A DNA stretch of 64,000 bases, from the NCBI RefSeq assembly GCF_946190275.1, contig NZ_CAMHZQ010000003.1:1-64000 (forward strand). Direction: 5' to 3'. The notes below the pieces were generated by a model, which was not told where the DNA came from, made no database searches, and saw only the letters and a list, made by a program, of their open reading frames with translations. This DNA is from Streptococcus mitis (lineage in GTDB: Bacteria; Bacillota; Bacilli; Lactobacillales; Streptococcaceae). Numbering within the stretch: position 1 is the stretch's first letter; the number at the start of each line of letters is the position of its first letter. Position numbers and translations under genes: made by a program. Below, in pieces: positions 34,593-46,519 of this stretch.

Positions 34593-37385
34593 CTATTTCT
34601 CTTCAAATCCTTCTGCGACTGCGTCTGCAAAGTTTTCTTCTACGATGCTTGCACAGTGGTCACAGATAACTGCGTGGTAGCTACGTTCTGCTGTTGTTGG
34701 GTCGATACGACGGCAACGGTCACATACTTCACCTGCAGCACGTTCAACTGTAAAGGCTACGTCTTCAAAGCTTACAGCAGCTTCTGGAGCTGGTCCTTCT
34801 GCGATGGTCAATTCAGACACGATTAAAAGTTGAGCTACATTGCTGTTTACTGCTTCGAGTAGAGTTTTCACAACTTCGTTTGGATAAACTGTCAAGTGTG
34901 CTTCAAGTGATTTACCGATTACTTTGGCATTACGAGCTTCTTCCAAGGCTTTTTGAGCTTGTCCACGGAAGTCCATGAAGGCTGCCCATGTATCCAAGAT
35001 TTCTTCTTGATTAGCAAAAGTTTCCGCTTCTGGTAATTCTGACAATTGAACAAAGTCTTCGGCTTCAAACTCTAGATATGACCAGATTTCCTCTGCTGTG
35101 TGAGGAAGGATTGGTGTCAAGAGTTTGGTGATTTTAACAAGAATGTCATAGAAGACAGTCTGCATTTGACGGCGTTCCAATGATTTGGCACCTTCAATGT
35201 AAACAACGTCTTTGGCAAAATCAAGGTAGAAGGCTGACAAGTCAACGTTGATAAAGTTCACCAAGGCCTTGTAGATTGTCAAGAATTCAAAGTTTGCATA
35301 AGCATCACGAATGGTCTTGACAAGCTGGTTAAAGCGAATAGTCATGTACTTATCAACTGAACGAAGCTCATCGTAAGCTACTGTATCTTGAGCTGGGTTA
35401 AAGTCAGATGTGTTAGCAATCAAGAAACGAAGAGTGTTACGAATCTTACGGTAAGTTTCAGAGACTTGGCTCAAGATATCCATAGAGATACGCACGTCGT
35501 TGCTTGAGTCAACACTTGTTACCCAAAGACGCAAGATTTCAGCACCGAATTGTTTTTCAACATCGCTTGGCGCAATGGTATTTCCAAGAGATTTAGACAT
35601 CTTCTCACCTTTACCATCAAGGGTAAAACCTTGTGACAAGATTTGTTTGTAAGGTGCTACGCCATGGTTGGCAACAGATGTAATGAGTGATGAGTTGAAC
35701 CAACCACGGTATTGGTCAGAACCTTCTAGGTAAAGGTCAGCTGGATAAGTCAGATTTGGACGATTTACCAAAACACCATTCCATGATGAACCTGAGTCAA
35801 ACCAAACGTCCATGATATCTGTTTCTTTTTTGAACTCACCATTTGGTGAACCTGGATGAGTAAATCCTTCTGGCAAGAGGTCCTTAGCATCACGTTCCCA
35901 CCAAATACTTGAACCATGGCCTTCAAAGAGTTGAGCCACGTGTTCAATAGTTTCAGCTGTCATGATCGCTGTACCATCTTCAGCGTAGAAGATAGGAAGT
36001 GGAACACCCCAAGCACGTTGACGAGAGATAACCCAGTCGCCACGGTCACGAATCATATTGTAAAGACGGACTTTACCCCATTCTGAGTGGAATTTCACTT
36101 TTTCAATTTCGTCCAAGATTTCTTGGCGGAATTTAGAAACTGAGGCAAACCATTGTGGTACTGCACGCCAGATGATTGGTTTCTTAGTACGCCAGTCAAA
36201 TGGATATGAGTGAGAGATTTCTTCTTGGGCAAGAAGGAGGTTACCAAGTTTTTCAATAACAGTTGGAACTACCTTTTCATAGAATTGACCTTCAAACTCA
36301 GCACCAGCATTCTTCATCATGATACCACGTTCGTCAACAGTGACTGCGACTTCAAGACCATTAGCAATACCGACATTGTAGTCATCCTCACCAAAACCAG
36401 GGGCTGTATGGACAATACCTGTACCAGAGTCAGTTGTAACGTGGTCACCAAGAATAACCAATTCATCTACAGCTGTATCCCATGGGTGTTCTGTTACGAT
36501 ATGATTCAATTCTTGACCACGGTAAGTTGCCAACACTTGAACGTCAGCCCAACCAAATTTCTCAGACAAGCTAGTCAATAATTCTGCAGCAACCACAAAC
36601 TTACGAGCTTCACCAGCAGGTTGAACCAAAACGTAATCAATATCTGCACCAACAGTCAAACCACGAGAAGCTGTGATGGTGAATGGAGTAGTTGTCCAGA
36701 CAACGATATAAGTATCTGTATCTAGAACACCTTTGCCATCTTTTACCTTATTGGCATAGTAAAGGGAAGTTGAAAGCAAGTCATGGTATTCAATCTCTGC
36801 TTCAGCAAGGGCTGACTCAGATGACCAAGACCAGTAAACTGGCTTGGCACCACGGTAGATATAACCTTTATTAGCCATCTCACCGAAGACACGGATTTGA
36901 GCTGCTTCATAGTCAGGAGTCAAAGTCACATATGGATTTTCCCAGTCACCAGAAACACCCAAACGTTTAAAGTCTTCACGTTGTTTATCTACTTGAGAAA
37001 GAGCGTATTCACGGCAAAGTTTCAAGTACTCAACCAAGTCCATTTCTTTACGTTTGACACCTTGTTTTGCCAAAACTTGCTCGATTGGCAGACCATGAGT
37101 GTCCCAACCCGGGATAAATGGTGCGTAAAAACCTGACATTGATTTTGAACGAACAATGATATCTTTTGAAATCTTGTTCATAGCGTGTCCAACGTGAATA
37201 TTTCCGTTCGCGTATGGAGGGCCATCATGCAAGGTGAAATGAGGTTTTCCTTGGTTCAATTCTTGACGACGTTGATAAAGTTTTGCATCCTCCCATTCCT
37301 TTTGCCAAACTGGCTCTTTGGTCGGAAGGCCTGCACGCATTGGGAAAGCTGTTTTCCCAAGATTAAGGGTATCTTTGAGTTTCAT
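34593..37385 (-). CDS. ileS: Isoleucyl-tRNA synthetase
   Basis: 930 aa, class I synthetase. HVGHAMNK (HIGH motif, about 63-70), CP1 editing domain with [14 protein letters not shown] near 230, KMSKSLGN near 595, anticodon-binding domain, and a C-terminal zinc site CDRCRR...CDHC near 890-915. The bacterial (SA type) sequence is the ordinary, mupirocin-sensitive kind. A T-box leader lies upstream, so expression responds to uncharged tRNA-Ile. Confidence 0.97.
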   Translation of the reverse strand: MKLKDTLNLGKTAFPMRAGLPTKEPVWQKEWEDAKLYQRRQELNQGKPHFTLHDGPPYANGNIHVGHAMNKISKDIIVRSKSMSGFYAPFIPGWDTHGLPIEQVLAKQGVKRKEMDLVEYLKLCREYALSQVDKQREDFKRLGVSGDWENPYVTLTPDYEAAQIRVFGEMANKGYIYRGAKPVYWSWSSESALAEAEIEYHDLLSTSLYYANKVKDGKGVLDTDTYIVVWTTTPFTITASRGLTVGADIDYVLVQPAGEARKFVVAAELLTSLSEKFGWADVQVLATYRGQELNHIVTEHPWDTAVDELVILGDHVTTDSGTGIVHTAPGFGEDDYNVGIANGLEVAVTVDERGIMMKNAGAEFEGQFYEKVVPTVIEKLGNLLLAQEEISHSYPFDWRTKKPIIWRAVPQWFASVSKFRQEILDEIEKVKFHSEWGKVRLYNMIRDRGDWVISRQRAWGVPLPIFYAEDGTAIMTAETIEHVAQLFEGHGSSIWWERDAKDLLPEGFTHPGSPNGEFKKETDIMDVWFDSGSSWNGVLVNRPNLTYPADLYLEGSDQYRGWFNSSLITSVANHGVAPYKQILSQGFTLDGKGEKMSKSLGNTIAPSDVEKQFGAEILRLWVTSVDSSNDVRISMDILSQVSETYRKIRNTLRFLIANTSDFNPAQDTVAYDELRSVDKYMTIRFNQLVKTIRDAYANFEFLTIYKALVNFINVDLSAFYLDFAKDVVYIEGAKSLERRQMQTVFYDILVKITKLLTPILPHTAEEIWSYLEFEAEDFVQLSELPEAETFANQEEILDTWAAFMDFRGQAQKALEEARNAKVIGKSLEAHLTVYPNEVVKTLLEAVNSNVAQLLIVSELTIAEGPAPEAAVSFEDVAFTVERAAGEVCDRCRRIDPTTAERSYHAVICDHCASIVEENFADAVAEGFEEK

Positions 37386-37416
37386 GGTATCTCCTTTATA
37401 AATAATAACAAATTAA

Positions 37417-37625
37417 AAACCACGACTGCCAAAAAGGACGAAAATCGTGGTACCACCTTTATTCGGAAAAAGATTTAGTCTTTCTCCCTCTTATCCCGTA
37501 ACGTGGGGAACGTCAAATCTTACTCCATTCAGACTTGAGTTTTTGAGAGGATAATCTTATCGTTAGGGATTACAGGACTCACACCATCTCCTGCTCGCTG
37601 GAAATATAAGGATAAGATATTGTTC
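37417..37625 (-). ncRNA. T-box riboswitch of ileS
   Basis: On the minus strand the T-box core AATAAAGGTGGTACCACG lies at 37463-37446, followed by a terminator ACCACGATTTTCGTCC...GTCGTGGTTTTT that competes with the antiterminator. The 5' part holds the stem I region with AGGAG. The window from divIVA to ileS (37386-37637) is filled by it. Confidence 0.9.
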
Positions 37626-37637
37626 TCATATCATTTC

Positions 37638-38534
37638 TTATAAAATTGTAACGGATTCTTGCGGTGCTTCAAATCCTGGTGCTGAATCAAACGTTTCTGT
37701 AGCTGGTGTTGGAGCCGAAGGATGTACTGGAGCTACTTCTGGTTCTTCGTACATTGGACCAACTGGATGAGCAGGCTCTTCTTCAATTTGAGGACTCACT
37801 ACAGGAATTGGAGCTTCCACTTCCTGTTTAGTCTGAGCTTCAAATTCAGCCAATTCTTTATTGGCTGCTTCAATACGAGCCTGTAACTCTGCCATTTCTG
37901 CTTGAGAGAACTGACGTGTCATATCAATTGGTTCTTCTTCTGGATGTTGCTGCAATACAGACTCACCCAAGACCTCGCTAACCACTTCTTTAAAGGCTTC
38001 ATCACTGGTTTGAAGATAAGTAGCTGTTGGACGGAGAATATCTTCCCAATCTGAAGATTCAACAATAGCCAACTGACTCTCAATTGTAGATTTGAGACGT
38101 TGGTGGAAGACACGACTCTTATTCTTCAATTCTTCTGTTTCAACAGCGACTTTCTTAGCATTATCAGTTGCTTGACGAAGAATCTCGTTTGCCTTATATT
38201 TAGCTTCTTCCAACAAGCGTTGGGCATCCTGCTCTGCTTGGTGAATGATATTGTTTGAACGTTCATGTGCCGCCTGTTTCACTCGCTCAGCTGTATCCTG
38301 GGCAATCAATACAGACTGGCTCAATGAATCTTTCATTTCGTCAAAGTAAGACAAACGCTCTTCTAAACTCTTAATACGCAAATCTTTATCATGATTCGCA
38401 CGAACAAGATCTTCGTAATCACGAACCACAATATCTAAAAATTCATCGACTTCTTCTGGATCAAAACCTCTAAAACGTGTGCTAAAGGTTTTATCTTTGA
38501 TTTCTAATGATGTAATTGGCATTCTATTCCTCAC
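37638..38534 (-). CDS. divIVA: Cell-division protein DivIVA
   Basis: 298 aa. N-terminal lipid-binding domain (about 1-55: PITSLEIKDKTFSTRFRGFDPEEVDEFLD), a long coiled coil (about 60-215) and an acidic, Pro-rich tail (about 215-298, with EEEPAHPVGPMYEEPE). DivIVA binds curved membrane at the septum and poles and is a StkP substrate in pneumococcus. Start supported by position next to ylmH (4-base overlap). The tail seems longer than in the pneumococcal reference as I recall it. Confidence 0.93.
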   Translation of the reverse strand: MRNRMPITSLEIKDKTFSTRFRGFDPEEVDEFLDIVVRDYEDLVRANHDKDLRIKSLEERLSYFDEMKDSLSQSVLIAQDTAERVKQAAHERSNNIIHQAEQDAQRLLEEAKYKANEILRQATDNAKKVAVETEELKNKSRVFHQRLKSTIESQLAIVESSDWEDILRPTATYLQTSDEAFKEVVSEVLGESVLQQHPEEEPIDMTRQFSQAEMAELQARIEAANKELAEFEAQTKQEVEAPIPVVSPQIEEEPAHPVGPMYEEPEVAPVHPSAPTPATETFDSAPGFEAPQESVTIL

Positions 38535-39316
38535 TTACTTAATAATAACTGGACGGTTATTTTTTTCTTCTCTTTTTTTGTTTGTCCCTTATCTTGAAGC
38601 AATCTCAAGCGCCCAAATTTTCTTACACTAATCAAGTCTCCAACTTGAACAATATAATCTGATTTGTCTACCACATGATAATTTACTTGGACAAGTTTCT
38701 TTTCAATCAACTGGTTTGCTTGATTCCTAGATAGTTTTAAAACATTTGATAAAAGAACATCTAATCTAAAACTAGACACACATAAATCCAGCTCTCGATA
38801 CTGTTCTAGCTTATCTATTTTCTCGGTGAAAGGACGTTCCTCCAGCGAAACGGGTATACGGCCAATTTTCTTTAATCCATCTTGAAAGAGAAGAAGAAAT
38901 TGCTGATTAATCATAATCTGCGCCCGTTCTTCATCTACTAGGATATCTCCAAAAAGTTTCCGTTCAATCCCTAATTGATTGATGACTGTCCCTAAAATCT
39001 TAGCATGCGTTAAGTGTTCAAATTTATTGGAATACACAATTTCTTGGAGAGATATTTCAAAATCTGAAAACTCTGGCTGGAAATAATCTGGGTATAATAA
39101 AACTCGAACATACTCACTCGAGACGAATTCCCCACTACTGCTACAAGCAAGACCATAGGTTTTGGCCAAAATCTTTAATAGCTTCTCCTGATGATGATTG
39201 ATAAAAGGAGTTAAAAAAGGAGCATAGCTATCTTCTACCTTCTTTATCCATTCCATTCCCTTGTCAAGAAATGGACGATCTTCTATGGAGAAATGCTGGT
39301 AAATCCCTTTATTCAT
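38531..39316 (-). CDS. ylmH: YlmH, S4-domain RNA-binding protein
   Basis: 261 aa from the ATG at 39316, which overlaps the ylmG stop as ATGA; a longer in-frame start is spurious. N-terminal region (IYQHFSIEDRPFLDKGMEW) of the YlmH family and an S4 RNA-binding domain at about 180-245 (LRLDVLLSNVLKLSRNQANQLI-type). YlmH homologues act in ribosome rescue and quality control and are encoded in the division cluster. Confidence 0.9.
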   Translation of the reverse strand: MNKGIYQHFSIEDRPFLDKGMEWIKKVEDSYAPFLTPFINHHQEKLLKILAKTYGLACSSSGEFVSSEYVRVLLYPDYFQPEFSDFEISLQEIVYSNKFEHLTHAKILGTVINQLGIERKLFGDILVDEERAQIMINQQFLLLFQDGLKKIGRIPVSLEERPFTEKIDKLEQYRELDLCVSSFRLDVLLSNVLKLSRNQANQLIEKKLVQVNYHVVDKSDYIVQVGDLISVRKFGRLRLLQDKGQTKKEKKKITVQLLLSK

Positions 39317-39575
39317 CCTATCATCGCCAGAAAACGGACTAGGTTTTCTCCTAAAAATCGAATCAAAACAATCGCAACCCAAACAGATAAATCAAGACCT
39401 GCTATCTGTAAAGGCAGGCGTTGCAAAGGAGCAAGCACTGGTTTTACCAATGCTACAATCCAACGACCCAAACTTGATTCGTAGGCGCCTGGAAGCCAAG
39501 ACATGACAGCAAAGGCTACCAAAATCAGGGAGTAAATATCCACTGCATTATAAATCAGACGAATTAAAAAAATCA

Positions 39576-39576
<1 letters not shown>
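39313..39576 (-). CDS. ylmG: YggT-family membrane protein YlmG
   Basis: 87 aa with two membrane helices (about 3-28 and 62-85) and the family motif SSLGRWIVALVKPVLAPLQR. Its stop overlaps ylmH and its start overlaps the sepF stop by one base. Member of the dcw cluster; role in division or envelope not defined. Confidence 0.9.
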
Positions 39577-40124
<548 letters not shown>

Positions 40125-40796
40125 CTACTTAAAAAATGCTGTACCTATACGAACAAAGGTGGAACCGAATTGAATCGCTTCTTTATAATCACGACTCATT
40201 CCCATACTTAACTCGGTCATAGGCATATTTGGAATTTGTTTTTCTTGAATTTCTCTTTGCAAATCTTGGGTCGCCTTGAAAATTTCTTTCAACTGCTCAC
40301 TGCTAGCCTCAAAAGGTGCCATCGTCATTAAACCAACATATTCAATCTTATCTAGTTTGGCTAACTCTGGCAAGACTTCCAATAATTCTTCTCTCGAAAA
40401 GCCGTGTTTACTTTCTTCTTTAGAAATATTTACTTGAAGGAAACACTTGATGACTCGGTCACTTCTTTTTTGGATTTCCTCTGCTAGCTTTACTGAATCC
40501 AATGCATGGAAATAATCAACGTATTGAATGACATCTTTCACCTTACGTCTTTGTAAGGTACCAATCAAATGCCAAGTCACATCTCGATCTTTTAAAGCTT
40601 CATATTTCTCCAGAAACTTATCGACACGATTTTCACCAATATGATGAACACCTAGCGGAAGCAAGGCTTCCGCTGTCGGTACATCTACATACTTGGTAAC
40701 TGCAATAACAGAGACTGAACCACTCTCCCGATGAGCACTCAGACTCGCCTCTGCGACTTCTCGAAAAACAAGTTCTGTATTTTCTTTTACATTCAT
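40125..40796 (-). CDS. ylmE: YggS/YlmE pyridoxal-phosphate homeostasis protein
   Basis: 223 aa, alanine-racemase-like barrel. The PLP Lys is in AVTKYVDV (Lys about 34), with IGENRVDKF near 55 and GLSMGMSRDY-type phosphate-binding residues near 195 (SMGMSRDYKEAI). It binds PLP and buffers its level. It starts 4 bases after the ftsZ stop. Confidence 0.93.
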   Translation of the reverse strand: MNVKENTELVFREVAEASLSAHRESGSVSVIAVTKYVDVPTAEALLPLGVHHIGENRVDKFLEKYEALKDRDVTWHLIGTLQRRKVKDVIQYVDYFHALDSVKLAEEIQKRSDRVIKCFLQVNISKEESKHGFSREELLEVLPELAKLDKIEYVGLMTMAPFEASSEQLKEIFKATQDLQREIQEKQIPNMPMTELSMGMSRDYKEAIQFGSTFVRIGTAFFK

Positions 40797-40800
40797 TTAC

Positions 40801-42063
<1,263 letters not shown>

Positions 42064-42076
42064 TTATTTTTCCTCT

Positions 42077-43450
42077 TTATTCGTCAAACATGCTTCCGAT
42101 CAAGCCACGGAAACGATCTGCTAATTTCGGTTTATTTTGTGAAGCTTGTTGGAAATCCGCCATTGGTTCTGTAGGCTCCACCGGCTCTACTTCTGGAGTA
42201 GGAGCTGGTTGAACAGGCGTTGATTGTACAAACTGAGCTGTTTTCTGAATCATTCCCCCAAAACTAATTGGTTGATGAATCAGAGCAACTTCACCCTTGA
42301 CTGCTCTTTGAGCCAAAAGATTGACTTCTGTCAATTGTCCAGCGAATTCCGATAGACTAATCACATGCGCAAAGGCTGGATTGCGAATACCAACTTGGTT
42401 TGGAACATAGAGTTTGACACGAACGCCAAAGACTTCTTGAGCCAATTCTACCATACCCGGTAAAATTGCATTCCCACCGATCAAAACAATTCCACCAGGA
42501 AGATCCAATAAATGTCTTCTCTCCAAGTCTTGTTTGATTTGTTCAAAAATATGCTTGATTCGTGCAGAAATAATCTCTGACAAGTAATTTTCTGTTACTT
42601 CAACAGGTTCTACTTCCCCAATAACCTCTACTTGGAAGGTTTCTTTACTTGCGAGAGGAGGGTAAGCCTCTCCATAGTTTAATTTCAATCCTTCAGCCAA
42701 CTTCTGAGAAGTTTTCAAGACTTTAGAGATATCCTTAGTTACATAATCTCCGCCTTCTTGGAGAATATTGGTGAACTGAAGTTCTTGGTTACGGATTGTA
42801 GCAACAGTCGTCTGTCCTGCCCCCATATCAATCACTGTAGCACCAAATTCACGTTCACCTTCGTTCAAAACTGATTGAACCATTGCTAGTGGTGAAATGA
42901 TAACATTTTCAACCTGGACACCTGCACGTTCAACTGTCTTACGCAAATTGTGCAAGATAGTACGAGGTCCTGTATAAAGCAAGCCACGCATTTCAAGGCG
43001 AACCCCCATCATGCCACGTGGGTCACGAATCCCTTGGAAACCATCCACAATAAATTCTTCAGGAATAAAGGTAATGACTTCACGGTCAGGTGTCATACTC
43101 TTTGTCAAAGCTGATTTGACAACATTTTCAACATCTTGATCCGTAATTTCCTTGGTATCAGATGTTACTGGAATCATCCCTTGGGTTGGTTCTACCTGCA
43201 GAAGATTGCCAGGCAAGCCGACATTCACTGATTTAATCGAAATGCCTGCCTTTTCTTCTGCTTGGGAAATAGCTGATTTGATAGCAGTTGCTGCTGCATC
43301 AATATCAACAATAATTCCATCTTTTACACCTTTACTTTTGGCATTACTCACGCCAATTACATTTAATTCACCATTTCTCTGCTCGGCTACAAGCACCTTA
43401 ACAGAGCTTGTTCCAATATCTAGACCTGTAAAAAAGCCTTCTCTAGCCAT
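42077..43450 (-). CDS. ftsA: Cell-division protein FtsA
   Basis: 457 aa from the ATG at 43450; a GTG one codon upstream is an alternative. Actin-like fold: phosphate-1 GLDIGTSSVKVLV (start), phosphate-2 VIDMGAGQTTVA (about 205-216), adenosine motif GGIVLIGGNAILPGM (near 330). The C-terminal amphipathic helix DRFRGLIGSMFDE tethers FtsZ to the membrane. Expressed from a promoter at 43532. Confidence 0.97.
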   Translation of the reverse strand: MAREGFFTGLDIGTSSVKVLVAEQRNGELNVIGVSNAKSKGVKDGIIVDIDAAATAIKSAISQAEEKAGISIKSVNVGLPGNLLQVEPTQGMIPVTSDTKEITDQDVENVVKSALTKSMTPDREVITFIPEEFIVDGFQGIRDPRGMMGVRLEMRGLLYTGPRTILHNLRKTVERAGVQVENVIISPLAMVQSVLNEGEREFGATVIDMGAGQTTVATIRNQELQFTNILQEGGDYVTKDISKVLKTSQKLAEGLKLNYGEAYPPLASKETFQVEVIGEVEPVEVTENYLSEIISARIKHIFEQIKQDLERRHLLDLPGGIVLIGGNAILPGMVELAQEVFGVRVKLYVPNQVGIRNPAFAHVISLSEFAGQLTEVNLLAQRAVKGEVALIHQPISFGGMIQKTAQFVQSTPVQPAPTPEVEPVEPTEPMADFQQASQNKPKLADRFRGLIGSMFDE

Positions 43451-43531
43451 CACATCGCATCCTCTCTATCTTCCAAGTTTCTCACTTCGTAATATTCCAT
43501 AGCTAGACATGGGCATAGCTATTCACAGAAT

Positions 43532-43537
43532 ATTATA
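43532..43537 (-). promoter_or_regulatory. Extended -10 promoter of ftsA
   Basis: TGTTATAAT on the minus strand (TGn plus TATAAT); no good -35 at 17 bases. It lies 80 bases before the ftsA start. Confidence 0.5.
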
Positions 43538-43650
43538 ACACAAAAAATCTGATTGTGCTTAGTTTTTTCCTAAATTTACTAGCCAATTTTTTTGTTTTTC
43601 TGTTCAGAAATTCATTCACTGTAAACTTTATCAACAATTTATCTATTGAC

Positions 43651-43681
43651 AAAAAAGAAAGCTCATTTCTAAGCTTTCTTT
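43651..43681 (-). terminator. Rho-independent terminator
   Basis: AAGAAAGCTTAGAAATGAGCTTTCTTTTTTG on the minus strand; overlaps the last codons of the TIGR02206 gene. Confidence 0.8.
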
Positions 43682-44373
43682 GCAATCATTTTTTCTGCTT
43701 CTTGTTCTAAAAATAGTTCCAAAATTTTCTTTGTCAACGTAATCGCTGCTGATAAGGCCAGGGAAACGATTAAATAATTGGCTACTAAGCCGTGATCTCC
43801 AACCAATGGCGGTTTTGTCAAAAATCCATAATCACCACCTGTTACCAAATTGACCACAAAAATCAAGGCATTTAGTGCAAAGGTCATGAGAAAAATTCCC
43901 TTCACATCCAGCAATCGCGCATTATACTGTCTCAATAGATAAACTAGAGAGTTCCCCAAGAGTGCTAAGTGCCCAAAGATAAAGGACAAAATGGCAATAT
44001 GTGGGAAAGGATAGGGATCTGGCACTGGATAAACAAAGGCAGCTAATGTCCCAAATGTTCCTAGTAATGCAAAATACTGCCTATATTTAGACTGACCAGG
44101 AAGCAAGAGCACCACAAACATAGCCATACGGCAATGGTAAAAGGGTAAACTTTCTGACAGTGGCATATGATTGACCCCATACCAACCATAAAGAAGGATT
44201 AACTGAACTGCCTGTAAAATCTGGAAAAATCGTTGGTAAACCTTCTTTTCACGATAACGATAGGCTGTATAGAAGGTCAAGGCCAAGAGTGTAAATATAC
44301 TGACATACCAAAAAAGATCAAACTTAGGTGGTTCTGTTGCTTGGGTCGTAAAGAAAATATCCCATAAATTCAT
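43669..44373 (-). CDS. TIGR02206/YwaF family membrane protein
   Basis: 234 aa with about seven hydrophobic helices. The segments LPFYHCRMAMFVVLL and GHLALLGNSLVYLL match the TIGR02206 (TP0381-like) integral membrane family of unknown function. A single gene with its own terminator between ftsA and the Nudix gene. Confidence 0.75.
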   Translation of the reverse strand: MNLWDIFFTTQATEPPKFDLFWYVSIFTLLALTFYTAYRYREKKVYQRFFQILQAVQLILLYGWYGVNHMPLSESLPFYHCRMAMFVVLLLPGQSKYRQYFALLGTFGTLAAFVYPVPDPYPFPHIAILSFIFGHLALLGNSLVYLLRQYNARLLDVKGIFLMTFALNALIFVVNLVTGGDYGFLTKPPLVGDHGLVANYLIVSLALSAAITLTKKILELFLEQEAEKMIAKKA

Positions 44374-44463
44374 CTAGTCTTCCTCATGATTCAAAATTTT
44401 CCTGCATTTTATTATACCATGCTATTTGTCAAAAATGAATTTAGAAATACGATAATCATCTTC

Positions 44464-45075
44464 TTAATCAAGATATTGCTCCCTCTGACCTTGATAAACC
44501 TGCCAAAGAATCTCTATTTGCTCCTTGGTAATGCGTTTTTCAGATAAGTTCGGCAGTTGGTCAATGGCAAAAAATTGAAGGTCTGCAATTTCTTGATTTT
44601 CTTGGAATTGTCCATCGAGAAACTTACATTCAAAAACAAACTTTGCATATTGTTTACTCTGTAGTTGGAAACGATTGGTATCAAAAACAGCTAGTAGTCG
44701 TTCAACTTTGGCTTTAAAACCGGTTTCTTCTTCAATTTCCTTGAGAATATTTTCTGTTGAAGAATAACCAACCTCACCAAAGCCACCTGGCAAAGCCCAA
44801 TCATTCTCTCCTTGTCCCCTAACCAGACAAATCTTTTCGTCCTCAACAATCCAAGCACGGACGTCCATTAACGGAGTTGCATAAGCGGAAGTTGGCTTCA
44901 AAACTTCTGCCACTTCTTCGGCATCAAGGTCTGATGCCTGATTCAACATTTCAGATAACAGACTTCGCAAGTCTTCATAGCGCTCACGGTCAAAAGGATC
45001 CTTTGTAAAGGTTAGTCCAGTATCTGTAAGAGCAATCATTCTTTGCAGATACTTAACAAAATCACTTGTCTTCAT
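44464..45075 (-). CDS. Nudix hydrolase with N-terminal extension domain
   Basis: 203 aa. An N-terminal helical region of about 65 residues precedes the Nudix domain; the box GGFGEVGYSSTENILKEIEE continuing to ETGF (about 95-120) has Tyr and Lys in place of the usual Glu and Arg, as is normal in this ADP-ribose pyrophosphatase-like subfamily with N-terminal extension. The EExGF catalytic part is intact. Its ATG overlaps the murF stop by 14 bases. Nucleotide-sugar substrate likely. Confidence 0.8.
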   Translation of the reverse strand: MKTSDFVKYLQRMIALTDTGLTFTKDPFDRERYEDLRSLLSEMLNQASDLDAEEVAEVLKPTSAYATPLMDVRAWIVEDEKICLVRGQGENDWALPGGFGEVGYSSTENILKEIEEETGFKAKVERLLAVFDTNRFQLQSKQYAKFVFECKFLDGQFQENQEIADLQFFAIDQLPNLSEKRITKEQIEILWQVYQGQREQYLD

Positions 45076-46435
45076 TTTCTAAACTTTCTACCAACTTGGC
45101 TAGGTTCATAGAGTTAGAGCCCTTGAGCAAGATTTGATCATTAGCTCCTAGACTTTCCTTGACCTGCTTAACTAGGTCTTCAAATTGATCTTGGTTTTCT
45201 GTTTTCTTGAAGTAGTAAACGTGGCCGATTGGGAACATTTGACTGGCAAGTTGGGCCAATTCAGCAATGTCTTCTCCATAGAAAATAACGGTATCCAGCA
45301 CATCTGGCGAAAGACTCAAAATCATCTGGTTATGAAGTTGAACTGACTGGTCACCAAGTTCCTTCATGTCTGCCAAGACAGCGATTTTCTTGCCACCTTT
45401 GTTGGCTGGAATGGCAGAGAAAGTCTCTAAAATCAGCTTCATAGCAGTTGGATTGGCATTGTAAACATCTGATAGGATATCTGCTCCATTGGCTGCTCTC
45501 TTCCATTCGGTACGGTTACGCGTCAATTCAAGATTTTGGAAGGCCTTATGAATTTGTTCCTCAGTCACTCCTTCTTGCAAGGCAACATAGGATGCAATCA
45601 TAGCATTAGTGGCATTGTACTTACCAGTCACTGGCAAATCAAGGACTTGTTCCAAGAAATTAGCCTTAAATGTCAGACTATCCTTGCGCTCAACCAAGTC
45701 TGTGATTTCCAACTCTGCCCCTTGCCCAAAACGAACCACCTTTTTATCAGTTGGCAAGTAGTCCTCTACAATCGAGTCAGCTGGCGCTAAAAGCAAGGAA
45801 CCAGGTGCCATCCCGTCTGCAATTTGCATTTTTCCTTTAGCAATCTCAGAACGGTCTTTGAAAAAGGCCAAATGGGCTTCTCCAACCAAGGTTACGATGG
45901 CTGTCTTTGGATGAGCCAATTCAGACAAGAGATGAATATCGCCCAAGTGATCCTGCCCCATCTCCAAGACCAACTTTTCTGTTCCTTCAGGCATATGGAG
46001 AACTGTGTAAGGAAGACCAATCTCATTATTGTAGTTGCCTTGTGTTTTGTAAGTTTTGTAGGTTGTTGATAGCAAGTGCGCCAACATATCCTTGGTCGTC
46101 GTCTTACCATTTGAACCTGTGACAGCAAAGACATCAACAGCTGTTTTCTCAAGATAGTAGGCTGCTAGGGTTTGAAAGGCAGTCAAGACATCATCTACTA
46201 GAATGTAAGGGTGATTTGCGACCTCTTTCTCAGACAGGGTTGCTGCTGCACCATTTTCAAAGGCTGTTTCGATAAAGCCATGACCATCACGCGCACCTTT
46301 AAGTGGCACAAATAAATCTCCAGTCCCAATCAAACGACTATCAAACTCAGCCTTTTCTAAGTGGGTGTCCTCAAAGATGCTAATATCATTTTTAGCTCCA
46401 ACAGCTTGGGCAACTTCGTGAATTGTAAGTTTCAT
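45062..46435 (-). CDS. murF: UDP-MurNAc-tripeptide D-Ala-D-Ala ligase
   Basis: 457 aa. Mur ligase ATP loop TGSNGKTTTKDM (about 105-116), the central ligase domain with NYNNEIGLPYT, and the C-terminal domain beginning near LTRNRTEWK. It adds the D-Ala-D-Ala made by Ddl to the muropeptide precursor. RBS AAAGGAG lies directly beneath a strong hairpin that separates it from ddl. Confidence 0.96.
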   Translation of the reverse strand: MKLTIHEVAQAVGAKNDISIFEDTHLEKAEFDSRLIGTGDLFVPLKGARDGHGFIETAFENGAAATLSEKEVANHPYILVDDVLTAFQTLAAYYLEKTAVDVFAVTGSNGKTTTKDMLAHLLSTTYKTYKTQGNYNNEIGLPYTVLHMPEGTEKLVLEMGQDHLGDIHLLSELAHPKTAIVTLVGEAHLAFFKDRSEIAKGKMQIADGMAPGSLLLAPADSIVEDYLPTDKKVVRFGQGAELEITDLVERKDSLTFKANFLEQVLDLPVTGKYNATNAMIASYVALQEGVTEEQIHKAFQNLELTRNRTEWKRAANGADILSDVYNANPTAMKLILETFSAIPANKGGKKIAVLADMKELGDQSVQLHNQMILSLSPDVLDTVIFYGEDIAELAQLASQMFPIGHVYYFKKTENQDQFEDLVKQVKESLGANDQILLKGSNSMNLAKLVESLENEDK

Positions 46436-46451
46436 TTCTACTCCTTTAAAA

Positions 46452-46508
46452 AGGGTTGAAGTCCGAGAACTCTGATCACCTGGCAGTGATGGTTCTGACT
46501 TCTACCCT
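46452..46508 (-). terminator. Hairpin between ddl and murF (terminator or attenuator)
   Basis: Minus-strand arms AGGGT, GAAGTC, GAAC, ATCAC pair in order with GTGAT, GTTC, GACTTC, ACCCT, then TTTTTAAAGGAG, so the U tract runs into the murF RBS. Confidence 0.65.
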
Positions 46509-46519
46509 CTCTTTCATTT

